NCBI RefSeq assembly: GCF_014203015.1
Contig: NZ_JACHIB010000003.1
Span: 170,680-234,679, forward strand
Direction: 5' to 3'
DNA length: 64,000 nucleotides
Origin: Castellaniella defragrans
GTDB lineage: Bacteria; Pseudomonadota; Gammaproteobacteria; Burkholderiales; Burkholderiaceae_B
Part shown: positions 25,165-37,870 of the stretch, in pieces
Position numbering within the stretch: the stretch's first letter is position 1
Layout of the letters: every line of letters begins with the position of its first letter
Notes under the pieces: model-generated
The model's database searches: none
Told to the model about the DNA's origin: nothing
Seen by the model: only the letters and a program-made list of their open reading frames with translations
Program-made: the position numbers and the translations under genes

Positions 25165-26648
25165 GCCGCTCCCTGGGCGACGTGCGCCTCGGCCGAATCC
25201 GTCGTGACGATCTCGCCGCGCAGGGTGTTGGCCAGGGCTTCGGTGATGCGCACGTCCACCATCTGGCCGATCAGGCGCGGCTGGCCGGCGAAGTTGACGA
25301 TGCGGTTGTTTTCCGTGCGGCCTTTCATGTCGCGGGGATCCTTTTTCGAGGGGCCTTCGACCAGCAGGCGCTGGACGCTGCCGACCATGGCGCGGCTGAT
25401 GGCGGCGGCCTGCTCGTTGATCAGGGCCTGCAGGCGGTACAGCCGGCCGAGCTTTTCGGCTTCCGGCGTGTCGTCGTGCAGGTCGGCGGCCGGGGTGCCC
25501 GGGCGGCGCGAATACACGAAGGAGAAGGACTGGTCGAAGCCCACGTGGCGCACCAGGTCCAGCGTCTTCTGGAAGTCGGCCTCGGTCTCGCCGGGGAAGC
25601 CGACGATGAAGTCCGAGGACAGCGTCATGTCGGGCCGCGCGGCGCGCAGGCGGCGGATGATGGATTTGTATTCCAGCGCCGTGTAGCCGCGCTTCATGGC
25701 GGCCAGCACCCGGTCGCTGCCGGCCTGGACCGGCAGGTGCAGGAAGGGGACGAGCTTGGGCAGCCGGCCGTGCGCCTCGATCAGCCGCGCGGTCATTTCC
25801 TTGGGGTGCGAGGTGGTGTAGCGGATGCGCTCGATGCCGGGGATGTCGTGCACGTAGTCCAGCAGCATGGCGAAGTCGGCGATCTCGCCGTGCTCGCCGG
25901 CCGGGCCCCGGTAGGCGTTGACGTTCTGGCCCAGCAGGGTGACCTCGCGCACGCCCTGGTCGGCGAGGTCGGCGATTTCCACCAGCACGTCGTCGAACGG
26001 CCGCGAGACTTCCGCCCCGCGGGTGTAGGGCACGACGCAGAAGCTGCAGTACTTGCTGCAGCCTTCCATGATGGAGACGAAGGCCGCCGGCCCGTCGACA
26101 CGGGCGGGGGGCATGGCGTCGAACTTCTCGATTTCCGGGAAGGAGATGTCCACCTGGGACTGGCCGGTGGCGCGGCGCCGGTCGATGAGTTCCGGCAGGC
26201 GGTGCAGGGTCTGCGGGCCGAACACCACGTCCACGTAGGGTGCGCGGCGCACGATGGCCTCGCCTTCCTGGCTGGCCACGCAGCCGCCCACGCCGATCAC
26301 CAGGTCGGGGTTCAGCCGCTTCAGGTGCTGCACGCGGCCCAGGTCGGAAAAGACCTTTTCCTGGGCCTTCTCGCGCACCGAACAGGTGTTGAAGATGATG
26401 ATGTCGGCGTCGTCCGGACTCTGGGTGAGCTCCACGCCCTTGGCCGCGTGCAGCACGTCGGCCATTTTCTCGGAGTCGTATTCGTTCATCTGGCAGCCGA
26501 AGGTGCGGATGAACAGTTTCTTCACGCGGCCGGGCTCGGCGGGCTGCAGCAGGGCGGCCAGGGCTTCTTCGCCGGCGGAGTCCGCGGGGGAGGGGGCGGA
26601 TGCAGCGGCGGGCGCGAGGCCGGCGCGGCGCAGGGTGGTTTCTTGCAT
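25161..26648 (-). CDS. miaB: tRNA-2-methylthio-N6-dimethylallyladenosine synthase MiaB
   Basis: A radical-SAM methylthiotransferase of 495 residues acting at A37 of tRNA. The N-terminal UPF0004 domain holds three cysteines ([33 protein letters not shown]), the radical-SAM motif is [15 protein letters not shown], and a TRAM domain is at the C-terminus ([11 protein letters not shown]). About 40 N-terminal residues rich in Ala and Pro precede the conserved domain and are unusual. An in-frame start nearer [11 protein letters not shown] is not evident, so ATG 26648 is kept. It heads miaB-phoH-ybeY. Confidence 0.95.
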
Positions 26649-26775
26649 GGCGGTGCCGTGACGGGTTTACATCCCGGGGGCGGAGTGTGGAAACCCTTGA
26701 TTGTACTGTGTGAAGCCGGGATGCCGGAGGCTGCCGCGTGTACAAGGGGAGCGTGATTGGATTCGGGTTCTGAAT

Positions 26776-27128
26776 CCGCGCGCGGCGACGGGCGGTTCCG
26801 TGCCTGGTGAATCCACTGGAGCGCGTGGTGGCGGGTGGTTCCCCGACAACCGCGCGAGGCGCCGGCGGCTTCCGAAGGGAGGCCGGGGGAAGTCGGCGGG
26901 CGTGTCCGAGCCGCGCAGCAGCGAGTTCGCCCGCCGCTCGGCCGGGCGAGGAAGGGCCGGGCAGTCCGACCGCAGGGAGGACCGCCGAGCAGGGCGGAGG
27001 GGAACCGCCCGTCGCCGCGCGCGGGTTTAGAAAGCGATGCTCCATGCGGCGAGCATCCCCGCTGCATCATCCCGCATGGGTCGAGAGCCCAAAAAAACAG
27101 GGCTGGCCATCCGAAGAGGCCGGCCCTG
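26776..27128. repeat. Structured interspersed repeat, copy A
   Basis: The 495 bp between miaB and the Rpn gene hold no convincing gene but carry a composite repeat. Positions 26837-26866 are identical to 28308-28337. Positions 26993-27126 match 28340-28473 with about eight mismatches in 134 bp. Between these two modules copy A has 126 extra bp (26867-26992). A perfect 24-bp inverted repeat joins 26776-26799 to 27001-27024. Further in, GATGCTC (27036-27042) pairs with GAGCATC (27051-27057), and the right end is a terminator hairpin. Confidence 0.85.
27091..27128 (-). terminator. Rho-independent terminator of the Rpn gene (in repeat copy A)
   Basis: An 11-bp stem (27098-27108 with 27118-27128, one G-U) and a 9-nt loop are followed, on the minus strand, by seven T (27097-27091). 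It lies 16 bp beyond the Rpn-type stop codon, so it ends that transcript. Confidence 0.85.
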
Positions 27129-27143
27129 ATCCGGATGATCCGT

Positions 27144-28112
27144 TCAGTCGTGGAACACGTCGTCCAATGAAGGAGCGTCCACGAAATTCAAGGACCACAG
27201 CATCAGCTGCGATTCCGTGGCGTTCTGGACGCGTTGCGTCACGTCGTCAGGGATGGGCCCGAAGCGCCGTTCGATCAGGCGCAGCAGCAGGTCGGCCTGG
27301 CCTTCCAGTTTGCCTTCCAACCTGCCTTCCTGTTTCCACTGTTGCGCCCAGACGCCGGGTTTTTCGCTGATCATCATGGCCAGTTCCTCCAGAGTATTGA
27401 CGGGGGGCAGGGGTTCGTCGAGGGCGGCGTTGGATTGGGCCACCAGCAGTAGCCAGGCTGTCATGCTGCGATTCAGTTCCTGGAATTCAGGGCCCTGGGT
27501 CGCCTGAACGAGAGTGTGCACCAAAGCCCGCCATTGCTCAATCTCCCGGCTGGCGCCCAGGCGGAACATCAGGGCGGCCAGGTTCGTGTCGGGCAATCCG
27601 CCGGCTTGCAACAGGGCACGTTCTTCCACCAGCAGATAACGCATCTGCAACTGATAGGGCCGCAGATCGTTGGGCATGTCGGCGATCAGGCCAGCCATGT
27701 CCGGCGAGGCCCGCCAGGGCGTGGTGCCGCTGTACAGCACGACAGGCAGTACCGGCGGCAAGGGCAGTTCGATGTGGAGGGCCCGCAATAGGGACTGATA
27801 CGACAGGCCCGTGTAGACGGCGGTACGCAGCGGCATCGTCGCATCGGATTCGCTCTGATGTTCCAGCAACAGCAGAATGCACAGATAGCCTGGTGGCGAT
27901 GCGTCCCCTGGCCTGCGTCGGCGGGAAATCAGCCAGGCGATGTCGCCTGATCGTTTTTTCAATCGGTCGCTGATGTAATTGGTCGGGACGGATTGCGCGC
28001 CATTCCAGTCCAGGGCATCGAACAGCGTGGCGGAGAGTGTGCAGGCCATCAGATCGCGCACCATGGCGGGGTGCTCGAACAGGCGTCGGTAGGCGGCATC
28101 GGTCTTGCCCAT
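27144..28112 (-). CDS. Rpn-family PD-(D/E)XK nuclease / putative transposase
   Basis: A 322-residue protein of the Rpn/transposase_31 family (recombination-promoting nucleases). The N-terminus DAAYRRLFEHPAMVRDLM is diagnostic. The nuclease core shows D in SGDIAW and E-x-Q in LLLLEHQSES. A short charged G-x-LEG repeat (EGRLEGKLEGQ) precedes a C-terminal DUF4351-like segment ending in SLDDVF. Base composition is visibly lower in GC than its neighbours. It is bracketed by two copies of a structured repeat and interrupts the space between miaB and secF, which suggests acquisition. Actual transposition by this family is not established. Confidence 0.88.
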   Translation of the reverse strand: MGKTDAAYRRLFEHPAMVRDLMACTLSATLFDALDWNGAQSVPTNYISDRLKKRSGDIAWLISRRRRPGDASPPGYLCILLLLEHQSESDATMPLRTAVYTGLSYQSLLRALHIELPLPPVLPVVLYSGTTPWRASPDMAGLIADMPNDLRPYQLQMRYLLVEERALLQAGGLPDTNLAALMFRLGASREIEQWRALVHTLVQATQGPEFQELNRSMTAWLLLVAQSNAALDEPLPPVNTLEELAMMISEKPGVWAQQWKQEGRLEGKLEGQADLLLRLIERRFGPIPDDVTQRVQNATESQLMLWSLNFVDAPSLDDVFHD

Positions 28113-28291
28113 GATCGGTGTCCATCGGGTTGGCGATGGAAGTCATGATGCAGGGGGAGGGGCTGCTATGAAAGCGTATTTGGGTGATTTTGATCAGGTT
28201 TGTCACTGAGGAAAAATCCCCGATTTGCCGTTGCCTGTCGTGGTCAACCCCCAGTCAGGGTCCTGCAGAGTCTTGGACATGCCCTGACGGA

Positions 28292-28475
28292 GCGCGCGTC
28301 GGCGAGCGGTTCCCCGACAACCGCGCGAGGCGCCGGCAAGGCGGAGGGGAACCGCCCGCCGACGCGCGCGGGTCAAGAAAGCGATGCTCCATGCGGCGAG
28401 CATCCCCGCTGCGTCATCCCGCATGGATCGAGAACCCAAAAAAACAGGGCCGGCCATCCGAAGAGGCCGGCCCCG
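28292..28475. repeat. Structured interspersed repeat, copy B
   Basis: The 389 bp between the Rpn gene and secF hold no convincing gene but carry the compact form of the repeat. The left module (28308-28337) and right module (28340-28473) are separated by 2 bp instead of the 126 bp in copy A. Arms 28292-28313 and 28348-28369 form a 22-bp inverted repeat with one mismatch; a second hairpin (GATGCTC/GAGCATC) and a terminator hairpin follow. Both copies have the same orientation and flank the Rpn gene. Confidence 0.85.
28438..28475 (-). terminator. Rho-independent terminator of secF (in repeat copy B)
   Basis: The stem 28445-28455 with 28465-28475 (one mismatch), a 9-nt loop and seven T on the minus strand (28444-28438) lie 26 bp past the secF stop. 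The element is nearly identical to the terminator of the Rpn gene. Confidence 0.85.
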
Positions 28476-28501
28476 TGCGTGGCGCGGGAGAACGGGGGAC
28501 G

Positions 28502-29437
28502 TTATCCGAGCTCGACCTCGGGCCCGTCCTTCTTGACCGGCTTGACCAGGTCCTCGCGCTTGATGCCCATCCACATCGCCAGGGCGGCGGCCACGAACAC
28601 CGACGAATAGATGCCGAACCAGATCCCGATCGTCAGGGCGAGCGAGAAGTTGTGCAGCGTCGGCCCGCCGAAGAAGAACATCGACAGCACCATCATCTGC
28701 GTCGAGCCGTGCGTGATCACCGTCCGGGAGATGTTCTGCGTGATCGAGGCGTTGATGATCTCGCGCACCGAGGCCTTGCGCTGCTTGCGGAAGTTTTCGC
28801 GGATCCGGTCCATCACCACCACGGATTCGTTCACCGAGTAGCCCAGCACCGCCAGCACCCCGGCCAGCACCGACAGCGAGAATTCCCACTGGAAGAAGGC
28901 GAAGAAGCCCAGGATGATCACCACGTCGTGCAGGTTCGCCAGCGCGCACGAGGCCGCCAGCTTCCACTCGAAGCGCACGGCCAGGTACACCATGATGCCG
29001 ACCACCACGAAGAGCAGCGCCATCAGGCCGTTGTGCAGCAGTTCCTGGCCGACCTGCGGCCCCACGAATTCCACGCGGCGCAACTGCACGCCGGGGTTCT
29101 GCGCCTGCAGGGCCGACAGCACGGTGCGGCTCTGGGCGGCGGTGTCTTCGTTCGGGCGCACCGGCAGGCGGATCATCACGTCCTGCGAGGTGCCGAAGTT
29201 CTGCACCTGGAAGTCGGTGTAGCCCAGGGCGTCGATGGCCGTGCGGATCTCGGACACCGGCGCGGACTGCTCGTAGTGGACCTCCATCACCGTGCCGCCG
29301 GTGAATTCGATCGACAGGTGGAATCCCCGGGTGGCGATGAAGAAGACGGCGGCCAGAAAGGTCAGCAGGCTGATGACGTTCAGGATCAGCGCATGCCGCA
29401 TGAACGGGATGGTGCGATGGATGCGGAAGAATTCCAT
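28502..29437 (-). CDS. secF: Protein translocase subunit SecF
   Basis: A 311-residue inner-membrane protein with six helices and one periplasmic loop; with SecD it uses the proton motive force to complete Sec export. Signatures are the N-terminal helix, then LSIEFTGGTVMEV, and later VMDRIRENFRK and SITQNISRTVITHGSTQM. It is the last gene of queA-tgt-yajC-secD-secF, 45 bp after secD. Confidence 0.96.
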   Translation of the reverse strand: MEFFRIHRTIPFMRHALILNVISLLTFLAAVFFIATRGFHLSIEFTGGTVMEVHYEQSAPVSEIRTAIDALGYTDFQVQNFGTSQDVMIRLPVRPNEDTAAQSRTVLSALQAQNPGVQLRRVEFVGPQVGQELLHNGLMALLFVVVGIMVYLAVRFEWKLAASCALANLHDVVIILGFFAFFQWEFSLSVLAGVLAVLGYSVNESVVVMDRIRENFRKQRKASVREIINASITQNISRTVITHGSTQMMVLSMFFFGGPTLHNFSLALTIGIWFGIYSSVFVAAALAMWMGIKREDLVKPVKKDGPEVELG

Positions 29438-29482
29438 GATGTGTCCTGGGTGCGGGGTGGACGGGCTCGGGGCGCGGGCCCG

Positions 29483-31354
29483 TCAGTCCTGCTTGGGTTT
29501 CCAGATCTGGCCGATGGAGATCGACTTCAGCTTGCGCTGGCGGCCATACCACAGGTTGGCCAGGGCGCGCACGCCGACCACCGACGAGAACATCGAGGTC
29601 AGGATGCCGATGCAGTGCACCACGGCGAAGCCGCGCACCGGGCCGGTGCCGAAGGCCAGCAGGGCGACGCCCACGATCAGGCTGGTGAGGTTGGAGTCGA
29701 AGATCGTCGCCCAGGCGCGGTCGAAGCCCAGGTGGATGGCCTGCTGGGGCGGCAGCCCGGCGCGCAGTTCCTCGCGGATGCGCTCGTTGATCAGCACGTT
29801 GGCGTCGATCGCCATCCCCAGCGTCAGGGCGATGGCGGCGATGCCGGGCAGGGTCAGCGTGGCCTGCAGCATGGACAGCACCGCCAGCAGCAGCAGCACG
29901 TTGAAGCTCAGGCCCAGGGTGGAGAACAGACCGAACAGGTGGTAGTACAGGATGATGAAGATCGCGATGGCGGTGAAGCCGTACAGCGTCGAGTCGAAGC
30001 CCTGCTTGATGTTGGCGGCGCCCAGGCTCGGGCCGATGGTGCGTTCCTCGATGATGTGCATCGGCGCCGCCAGCGAGCCGGCGCGCAGCAGCAGGGCCAC
30101 GTCGGCGGCTTCCTGCGCGGTCATGCTGCCGGAGATCTGCACCTGGCCGCCGGGGATCTCGGAGCGGATCACCGGGGCGGTGACGACTTCGCCCTTGCCG
30201 TTCTCGAACAGCACGATGGCCATGCGCTTGCCGATGTTGTCGCGCGTCACGTCGCGGAAGATGCGCGCGCCCTTGGAGTCCAGCGTCAGGTTGACGGTGG
30301 GCTGCTGGGTCTGATGGTCGCGGCCGGGCTGGGCGTCCTGCAGGTTCTCGCCCGTCAGGATCACCTGGCGGCGCAGCAGCAGGGGGCGGCCGTCGCGGTC
30401 GGTGTAGCGCACCAGGCCGAAGGGCACGCGGCCCGAGGCCAGCGCGGCCGTGGCGGTGGGCGAGTCGTCCACCATGTGGATTTCCAGGGTGGCGGTGCGG
30501 CCCAGGATGTCCTTGGCCTTGGCCACGTCCTGCACGCCCGGCAGCTGGACCACGATGCGGTCGCCGCCCTGCTGCTGGATCACGGGCTCGGCCACGCCGA
30601 GTTCGTTGATCCGGTTGTGCAGCGTCTGGATGTTCTGCTTCAGGGCGTTGTCCTGGACCTGGGTGATGGCGGCCGGGCTGAGCGTGCCGTCCACCAGCCA
30701 CTGCTCGCCGGACTGCCCGGTCGTGAAGACCATTTCGGGCATCGCGCGGCGCAGCGCGTCGACGGCGGCGTCGCGGTCGGCCTGGGTGGCGAAGGTGGCG
30801 CGCACCGACTGCTGGTTGCGCTCGACGTCCTCGACCTTGAGCTTGGCGTCGCGCAGCGTGGTGCGCGCCTCGCCCGCCATGGAATCGTAGCGGCTGGTCA
30901 GGGCGCCCTGCATGTCCACCTGGAGCAGGAAGTGCACGCCGCCGCGCAGGTCCAGGCCCAGGTACATCGGGTGCGCGCCCAGGGATGAGAGCCAGTTCGG
31001 CGAGGCCGACATCAGGTTCAGGGCGATGGTGTAGTCGGGGTTCTGCGGGTCCGGGTTCAGGGCCTTTTCGAGCTGGTCCTTGGCCTTGAGCTGGGTGTCG
31101 GTGGAGTCGAAGCGCAGCCGCACCGTGCCGACCGGGCCGTTCATCTCGAAGGAGCCGGCGGTCGGCTGCAGGCCGGCCTGGTCCAGGACCTGCTCGGCCC
31201 GCGACAGGGTGTTCTGATCGACCTTGACGGCCGTCTTGGCTCCCGCGATCTGGACCGCCGGCGATTCACCGTAGAGGTTGGGCAGCGTGTAGAGCACGCC
31301 GATCAGGACGGCGGCCAGAACGATGAGGTATTTCCAGAGAGGGTAGCGGTTCAT
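29483..31354 (-). CDS. secD: Protein translocase subunit SecD
   Basis: A 623-residue export factor. The N-terminal helix KYLIVLAAVLIGVLYTLPNLY is followed by LGLDLRGGVHFLLQVD, a large periplasmic domain (P1) and the six-helix RND core with GMAIDANVLINERIREELR and ALLAFGTGPVRGFAV. Length is normal. The gene lies between yajC and secF and shares their transcript. Confidence 0.96.
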   Translation of the reverse strand: MNRYPLWKYLIVLAAVLIGVLYTLPNLYGESPAVQIAGAKTAVKVDQNTLSRAEQVLDQAGLQPTAGSFEMNGPVGTVRLRFDSTDTQLKAKDQLEKALNPDPQNPDYTIALNLMSASPNWLSSLGAHPMYLGLDLRGGVHFLLQVDMQGALTSRYDSMAGEARTTLRDAKLKVEDVERNQQSVRATFATQADRDAAVDALRRAMPEMVFTTGQSGEQWLVDGTLSPAAITQVQDNALKQNIQTLHNRINELGVAEPVIQQQGGDRIVVQLPGVQDVAKAKDILGRTATLEIHMVDDSPTATAALASGRVPFGLVRYTDRDGRPLLLRRQVILTGENLQDAQPGRDHQTQQPTVNLTLDSKGARIFRDVTRDNIGKRMAIVLFENGKGEVVTAPVIRSEIPGGQVQISGSMTAQEAADVALLLRAGSLAAPMHIIEERTIGPSLGAANIKQGFDSTLYGFTAIAIFIILYYHLFGLFSTLGLSFNVLLLLAVLSMLQATLTLPGIAAIALTLGMAIDANVLINERIREELRAGLPPQQAIHLGFDRAWATIFDSNLTSLIVGVALLAFGTGPVRGFAVVHCIGILTSMFSSVVGVRALANLWYGRQRKLKSISIGQIWKPKQD

Positions 31355-31424
31355 GGTCGATCGGGTGGGGCGGGTCTGGAGAGACGAGGCGCCGCGGGGG
31401 CGGCGCCCGCCGGGCGAACAGGTC

Positions 31425-31766
31425 CTAGAGCGACTTGATCGTGCCCTTGGGCAGCACGGCCGTGACGGCGCTGCGCTGCACGATGGTTTCCACGGCCTTG
31501 TCGCCCGACTGCGCGATTTCGACGGTCAGGTAGTTGTCGCTGACCTTGCTGATCTTGCCCAGCATGCCGCCCGTCATGATGATTTCATCCCCCTTGGCCA
31601 GGGCTTCGACCATCTTCTTGTGGTCCTTCTGGCGCTTCATCTGCGGACGGATCATCAGGAAATACAGGATGACGAACATCAGGATGATGGGCAGCATGCT
31701 CATCAGCGGGTTCGCTTCGCCGGCGGCTTGGGCCGGGATCAGGGACAGGGTGTCGACGAGGGACAT
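31425..31766 (-). CDS. yajC: Sec translocase accessory subunit YajC
   Basis: A 113-residue single-helix membrane protein that associates with SecDF. It has a hydrophobic segment (MLPIILMFVILYFLMIRPQ), the RPQMKRQKDHKKM basic patch and a cytoplasmic beta domain with GDEIIMTGGMLGKI. ATG 31766 (MSLVDTL) gives the usual length. It sits 70 bp before secD. Confidence 0.95.
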   Translation of the reverse strand: MSLVDTLSLIPAQAAGEANPLMSMLPIILMFVILYFLMIRPQMKRQKDHKKMVEALAKGDEIIMTGGMLGKISKVSDNYLTVEIAQSGDKAVETIVQRSAVTAVLPKGTIKSL

Positions 31767-31821
31767 GGAGGCTCCTGCGGGTCGGTGGGGTTCGATGGAC
31801 GGACACGAGCCGCAGGGCATC

Positions 31822-31861
31822 GGGCTCATGAAGCATGAGGCCCGTGCACGAAGCTCGTGTA
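31822..31861 (-). promoter_or_regulatory. Double hairpin in the leader between tgt and yajC
   Basis: Two adjacent inverted repeats lie in the tgt-yajC gap: 31822-31830 with 31834-31843 (nine pairs, one bulge), and CACGA/TCGTG at 31847-31859. No T-tract follows on the minus strand, so a terminator is unlikely. It could be an RNA processing or stability element in the queA-tgt/yajC-secDF transcript. TACAAT (minus strand, 31880-31875) could be the -10 of a yajC promoter just upstream. Confidence 0.4.
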
Positions 31862-31946
31862 TGAAATTAACTCTTGATTGTAGCGGGATATCCGCCGGGC
31901 CGCGTCCGGGTGCCCGTGCGCCGGGCGCCCGCACGGCAGGCGAGGC

Positions 31947-35913
<3,967 letters not shown>

Positions 35914-36124
35914 GCCGCGCGCGGCTCGACACGCCCTTCGCGGCGGGGCGGGGCTCCGGCGTTGCCGGCATGCCCGCCGCGCCCGCATGCCCGCCGCACC
36001 CGCATGCCCACTGTTGACAATCTATTAGTTTATTTCTAAATTAATATGAACTAAATTAAAGAGCGCGTGAGGCGGAGCCGTGCCGGTCGAGCCCGGGACG
36101 ATTCGTCTTGACCGAGGAGACAAT
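35914..36124 (+). promoter_or_regulatory. Promoter and AT-rich operator of the CoA-ligase gene
   Basis: After a GC-rich stretch with a repeated CCCGCCGCACCCGCATGCC-like unit, the DNA becomes AT-rich. TTGACA (36014-36019), 17 bp, TAAATT (36037-36042) form a near-ideal sigma-70 promoter. TTAGTT (36025-36030) and AACTAA (36049-36054) are inverted arms around the -10, and TTAG-N7-CTAA lies inside. The arrangement AACTAAATTAA after the -10 recurs at the 58-kb promoter. A MarR protein binding here would block RNA polymerase. GAGGAGA stands before the ATG. Confidence 0.7.
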
Positions 36125-37735
36125 ATGACCACCGCGCATGTGGACACCTTCGCCCGCGACCATCTGCCGCCGCCCGGGCAGCAGCCCGAATTCCTGTTCG
36201 AGCTGCCCGAACTCCGGTTTCCCGAGCGCCTGAACTGCGCCACCGAGCTGCTCGACCGCCACGTCGCCGAAGGGCGCGGCGGCCGCGTCTGCATCCGCGC
36301 GCCGGGCGTGACCTGGACCTATGCGGACCTGCAGGAGCGCGCCAACCGCATCGCCCACGTGCTGGTCCGGGAGATGGGCCTGGTGCCGGGCAACCGCGTG
36401 CTGCTGCGCGCGCCCAACAATCCCATGCTGGCGGCCTGCTGGTTCGCCGTCATGAAGGCGGGCGGCATCGCGGTGGCGACGATGCCGCTGCTGCGGGCCA
36501 AGGAGCTGAAGGCCGTCCTGGAGATCGGCCAGGTCACGCACGCCCTGTGCGACGCCACCCTGGCCGAGGAAATGGATCTGGCGGCCCGGGCGTGTCCCGT
36601 GCTGCGGCAGCTGCGGTATTTCAAGCAGGACGGCCCGGACGGCCTGGAGGCCGCCATGGCGCGGATGCCGGGCGAGTTCCGCAACGTCGAGACGGCCGCC
36701 GACGACACCTGCATCCTGGGCTTCACGTCCGGGACCACGGGCGTGCCCAAGGCCACCATGCATTTCCACCGCGACGTGATGGCGATCTGCGACTGCTGGC
36801 CCAAGTACGTGCTGCGGCCGGTGGCCGACGACGTGTTCATCGGCAGCCCGCCGCTGGCCTTCACCTTCGGCCTGGGCGGCCTGCTGCTGTTTCCCCTGCG
36901 CGTGGGCGCTTCCGTGGCGCTGCTGGAAAAGGCCGGCCCGCCGCTGCTGCTCGAAGGCATCCGCGAGTTCGGCGCCACCGTGCTGTTCACCGCGCCCACC
37001 TCGTACCGGGCGCTGGCGGCCCATGGCGCCGAACTGCGGCGCACGCCGCTGCGCAAGTGCGTGTCGGCGGGCGAGGCGCTGCCGGCGGCCACGCGCGCCC
37101 TGTGGAAGGAAGCCACCGGCATCGAGCTGATCGACGGCATCGGCGCCACCGAAATGCTGCACATCTTCATCTCGCACGACGAAAGCAACGCCCGGCCCGG
37201 CGCCACCGGCAAGCCGGTGCCCGGCTACCGTGCCAGGGTGGTGGACGACGCCGGCCGGGAGGTGCCCCCCGGCACCATCGGCAAGCTCGCCGTGCAGGGC
37301 CCCACGGGCTGCCGCTACCTGGCCGATCCGCGCCAGAAGACCTACGTGCGCGACGGCTGGAACCTGACCGGCGACGCCTACCTGATGGACGCCGACGGCT
37401 ACTTCTTCTACCAGGCGCGCACGGACGACATGATCGTCTCGTCGGGCTACAACATCGCCGCGCCCGAGGTCGAGGAGGCCCTGATGCAGCATCCCGCCGT
37501 GGCGGAGTGCGCCGTGATCGGCGTGCCCGACGCGGACCGCGGCCAGATCGTCAAGGCCTTCGTGGTCCTGCGGTCCGGCCAGGCGCGGGACGAGGCGATG
37601 GCCAGGGCGCTGCAGGATTTCGTGAAGGCGACGATCGCGCCCTACAAGTATCCGCGCGCCGTGCAGTTCCTGGATGCGCTGCCCCGCACCCAGACCGGCA
37701 AGCTGCAGCGTTTCCGGCTGCACGAGCAGGAGTGA
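36125..37735 (+). CDS. Benzoate/2-aminobenzoate-type aryl-CoA ligase
   Basis: A 536-residue ANL-superfamily ligase of the benzoate-CoA ligase group. The AMP-binding motif is GFTSGTTGVPKATMHFHRD. It has SPPLAFTFGLGG, the IGATEMLHIF segment, TGDAYLMDADGYFFYQARTDDMIVSSGYN, and the C-terminal catalytic lysine in TQTGKLQR. The 2-aminobenzoyl-CoA monooxygenase gene at 58 kb with a matching promoter makes anthranilate (2-aminobenzoate) the best guess for the substrate; benzoate cannot be excluded from sequence. It is followed 135 bp later by a MarR gene. Confidence 0.88.
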   Translation: MTTAHVDTFARDHLPPPGQQPEFLFELPELRFPERLNCATELLDRHVAEGRGGRVCIRAPGVTWTYADLQERANRIAHVLVREMGLVPGNRVLLRAPNNPMLAACWFAVMKAGGIAVATMPLLRAKELKAVLEIGQVTHALCDATLAEEMDLAARACPVLRQLRYFKQDGPDGLEAAMARMPGEFRNVETAADDTCILGFTSGTTGVPKATMHFHRDVMAICDCWPKYVLRPVADDVFIGSPPLAFTFGLGGLLLFPLRVGASVALLEKAGPPLLLEGIREFGATVLFTAPTSYRALAAHGAELRRTPLRKCVSAGEALPAATRALWKEATGIELIDGIGATEMLHIFISHDESNARPGATGKPVPGYRARVVDDAGREVPPGTIGKLAVQGPTGCRYLADPRQKTYVRDGWNLTGDAYLMDADGYFFYQARTDDMIVSSGYNIAAPEVEEALMQHPAVAECAVIGVPDADRGQIVKAFVVLRSGQARDEAMARALQDFVKATIAPYKYPRAVQFLDALPRTQTGKLQRFRLHEQE

Positions 37736-37870
37736 GCCCCTGCGCGCTTCGAGCGGCTGCCTGGGCCGCCCGGCTTGACGTATGATGCGCCAGGAGCGCG
37801 CCGCCCCGGCCGGGGGCGGGCCTCCGTGTGCAATCAGGCGGAAACCCAGGCGGAAAATCAGGCGGACATC

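Noticed and set aside
26522-27070. Long arginine- and proline-rich frames on both strands between miaB and the Rpn gene
   Set aside because: Composition is what GC-rich non-coding DNA gives; they cross the inverted repeats and the start of miaB and show no domain.
27144-28112. Calling the flanked Rpn gene a complete insertion sequence
   Set aside because: The flanks are direct copies of a structured repeat, not terminal inverted repeats bounding the gene, and no target-site duplication is visible.
28203-28424. A 73-codon minus-strand frame through repeat copy B beginning MRDDAAGMLAAW
   Set aside because: The frame comes from the repeat sequence itself and downstream intergenic DNA; no ribosome-binding site or conserved feature is visible, and copy A does not keep the same product.
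26993-28473. Repeat copies as a CRISPR array
   Set aside because: There are only two long copies 1.35 kb apart, with no regular short spacers and no cas genes.
36125-37735. Straight assignment as benzoate-CoA ligase of a benzoate (box) pathway
   Set aside because: No box genes (boxABC) are in the window, while the aminobenzoyl-CoA monooxygenase with a matching promoter is; anthranilate is preferred, but not proven.
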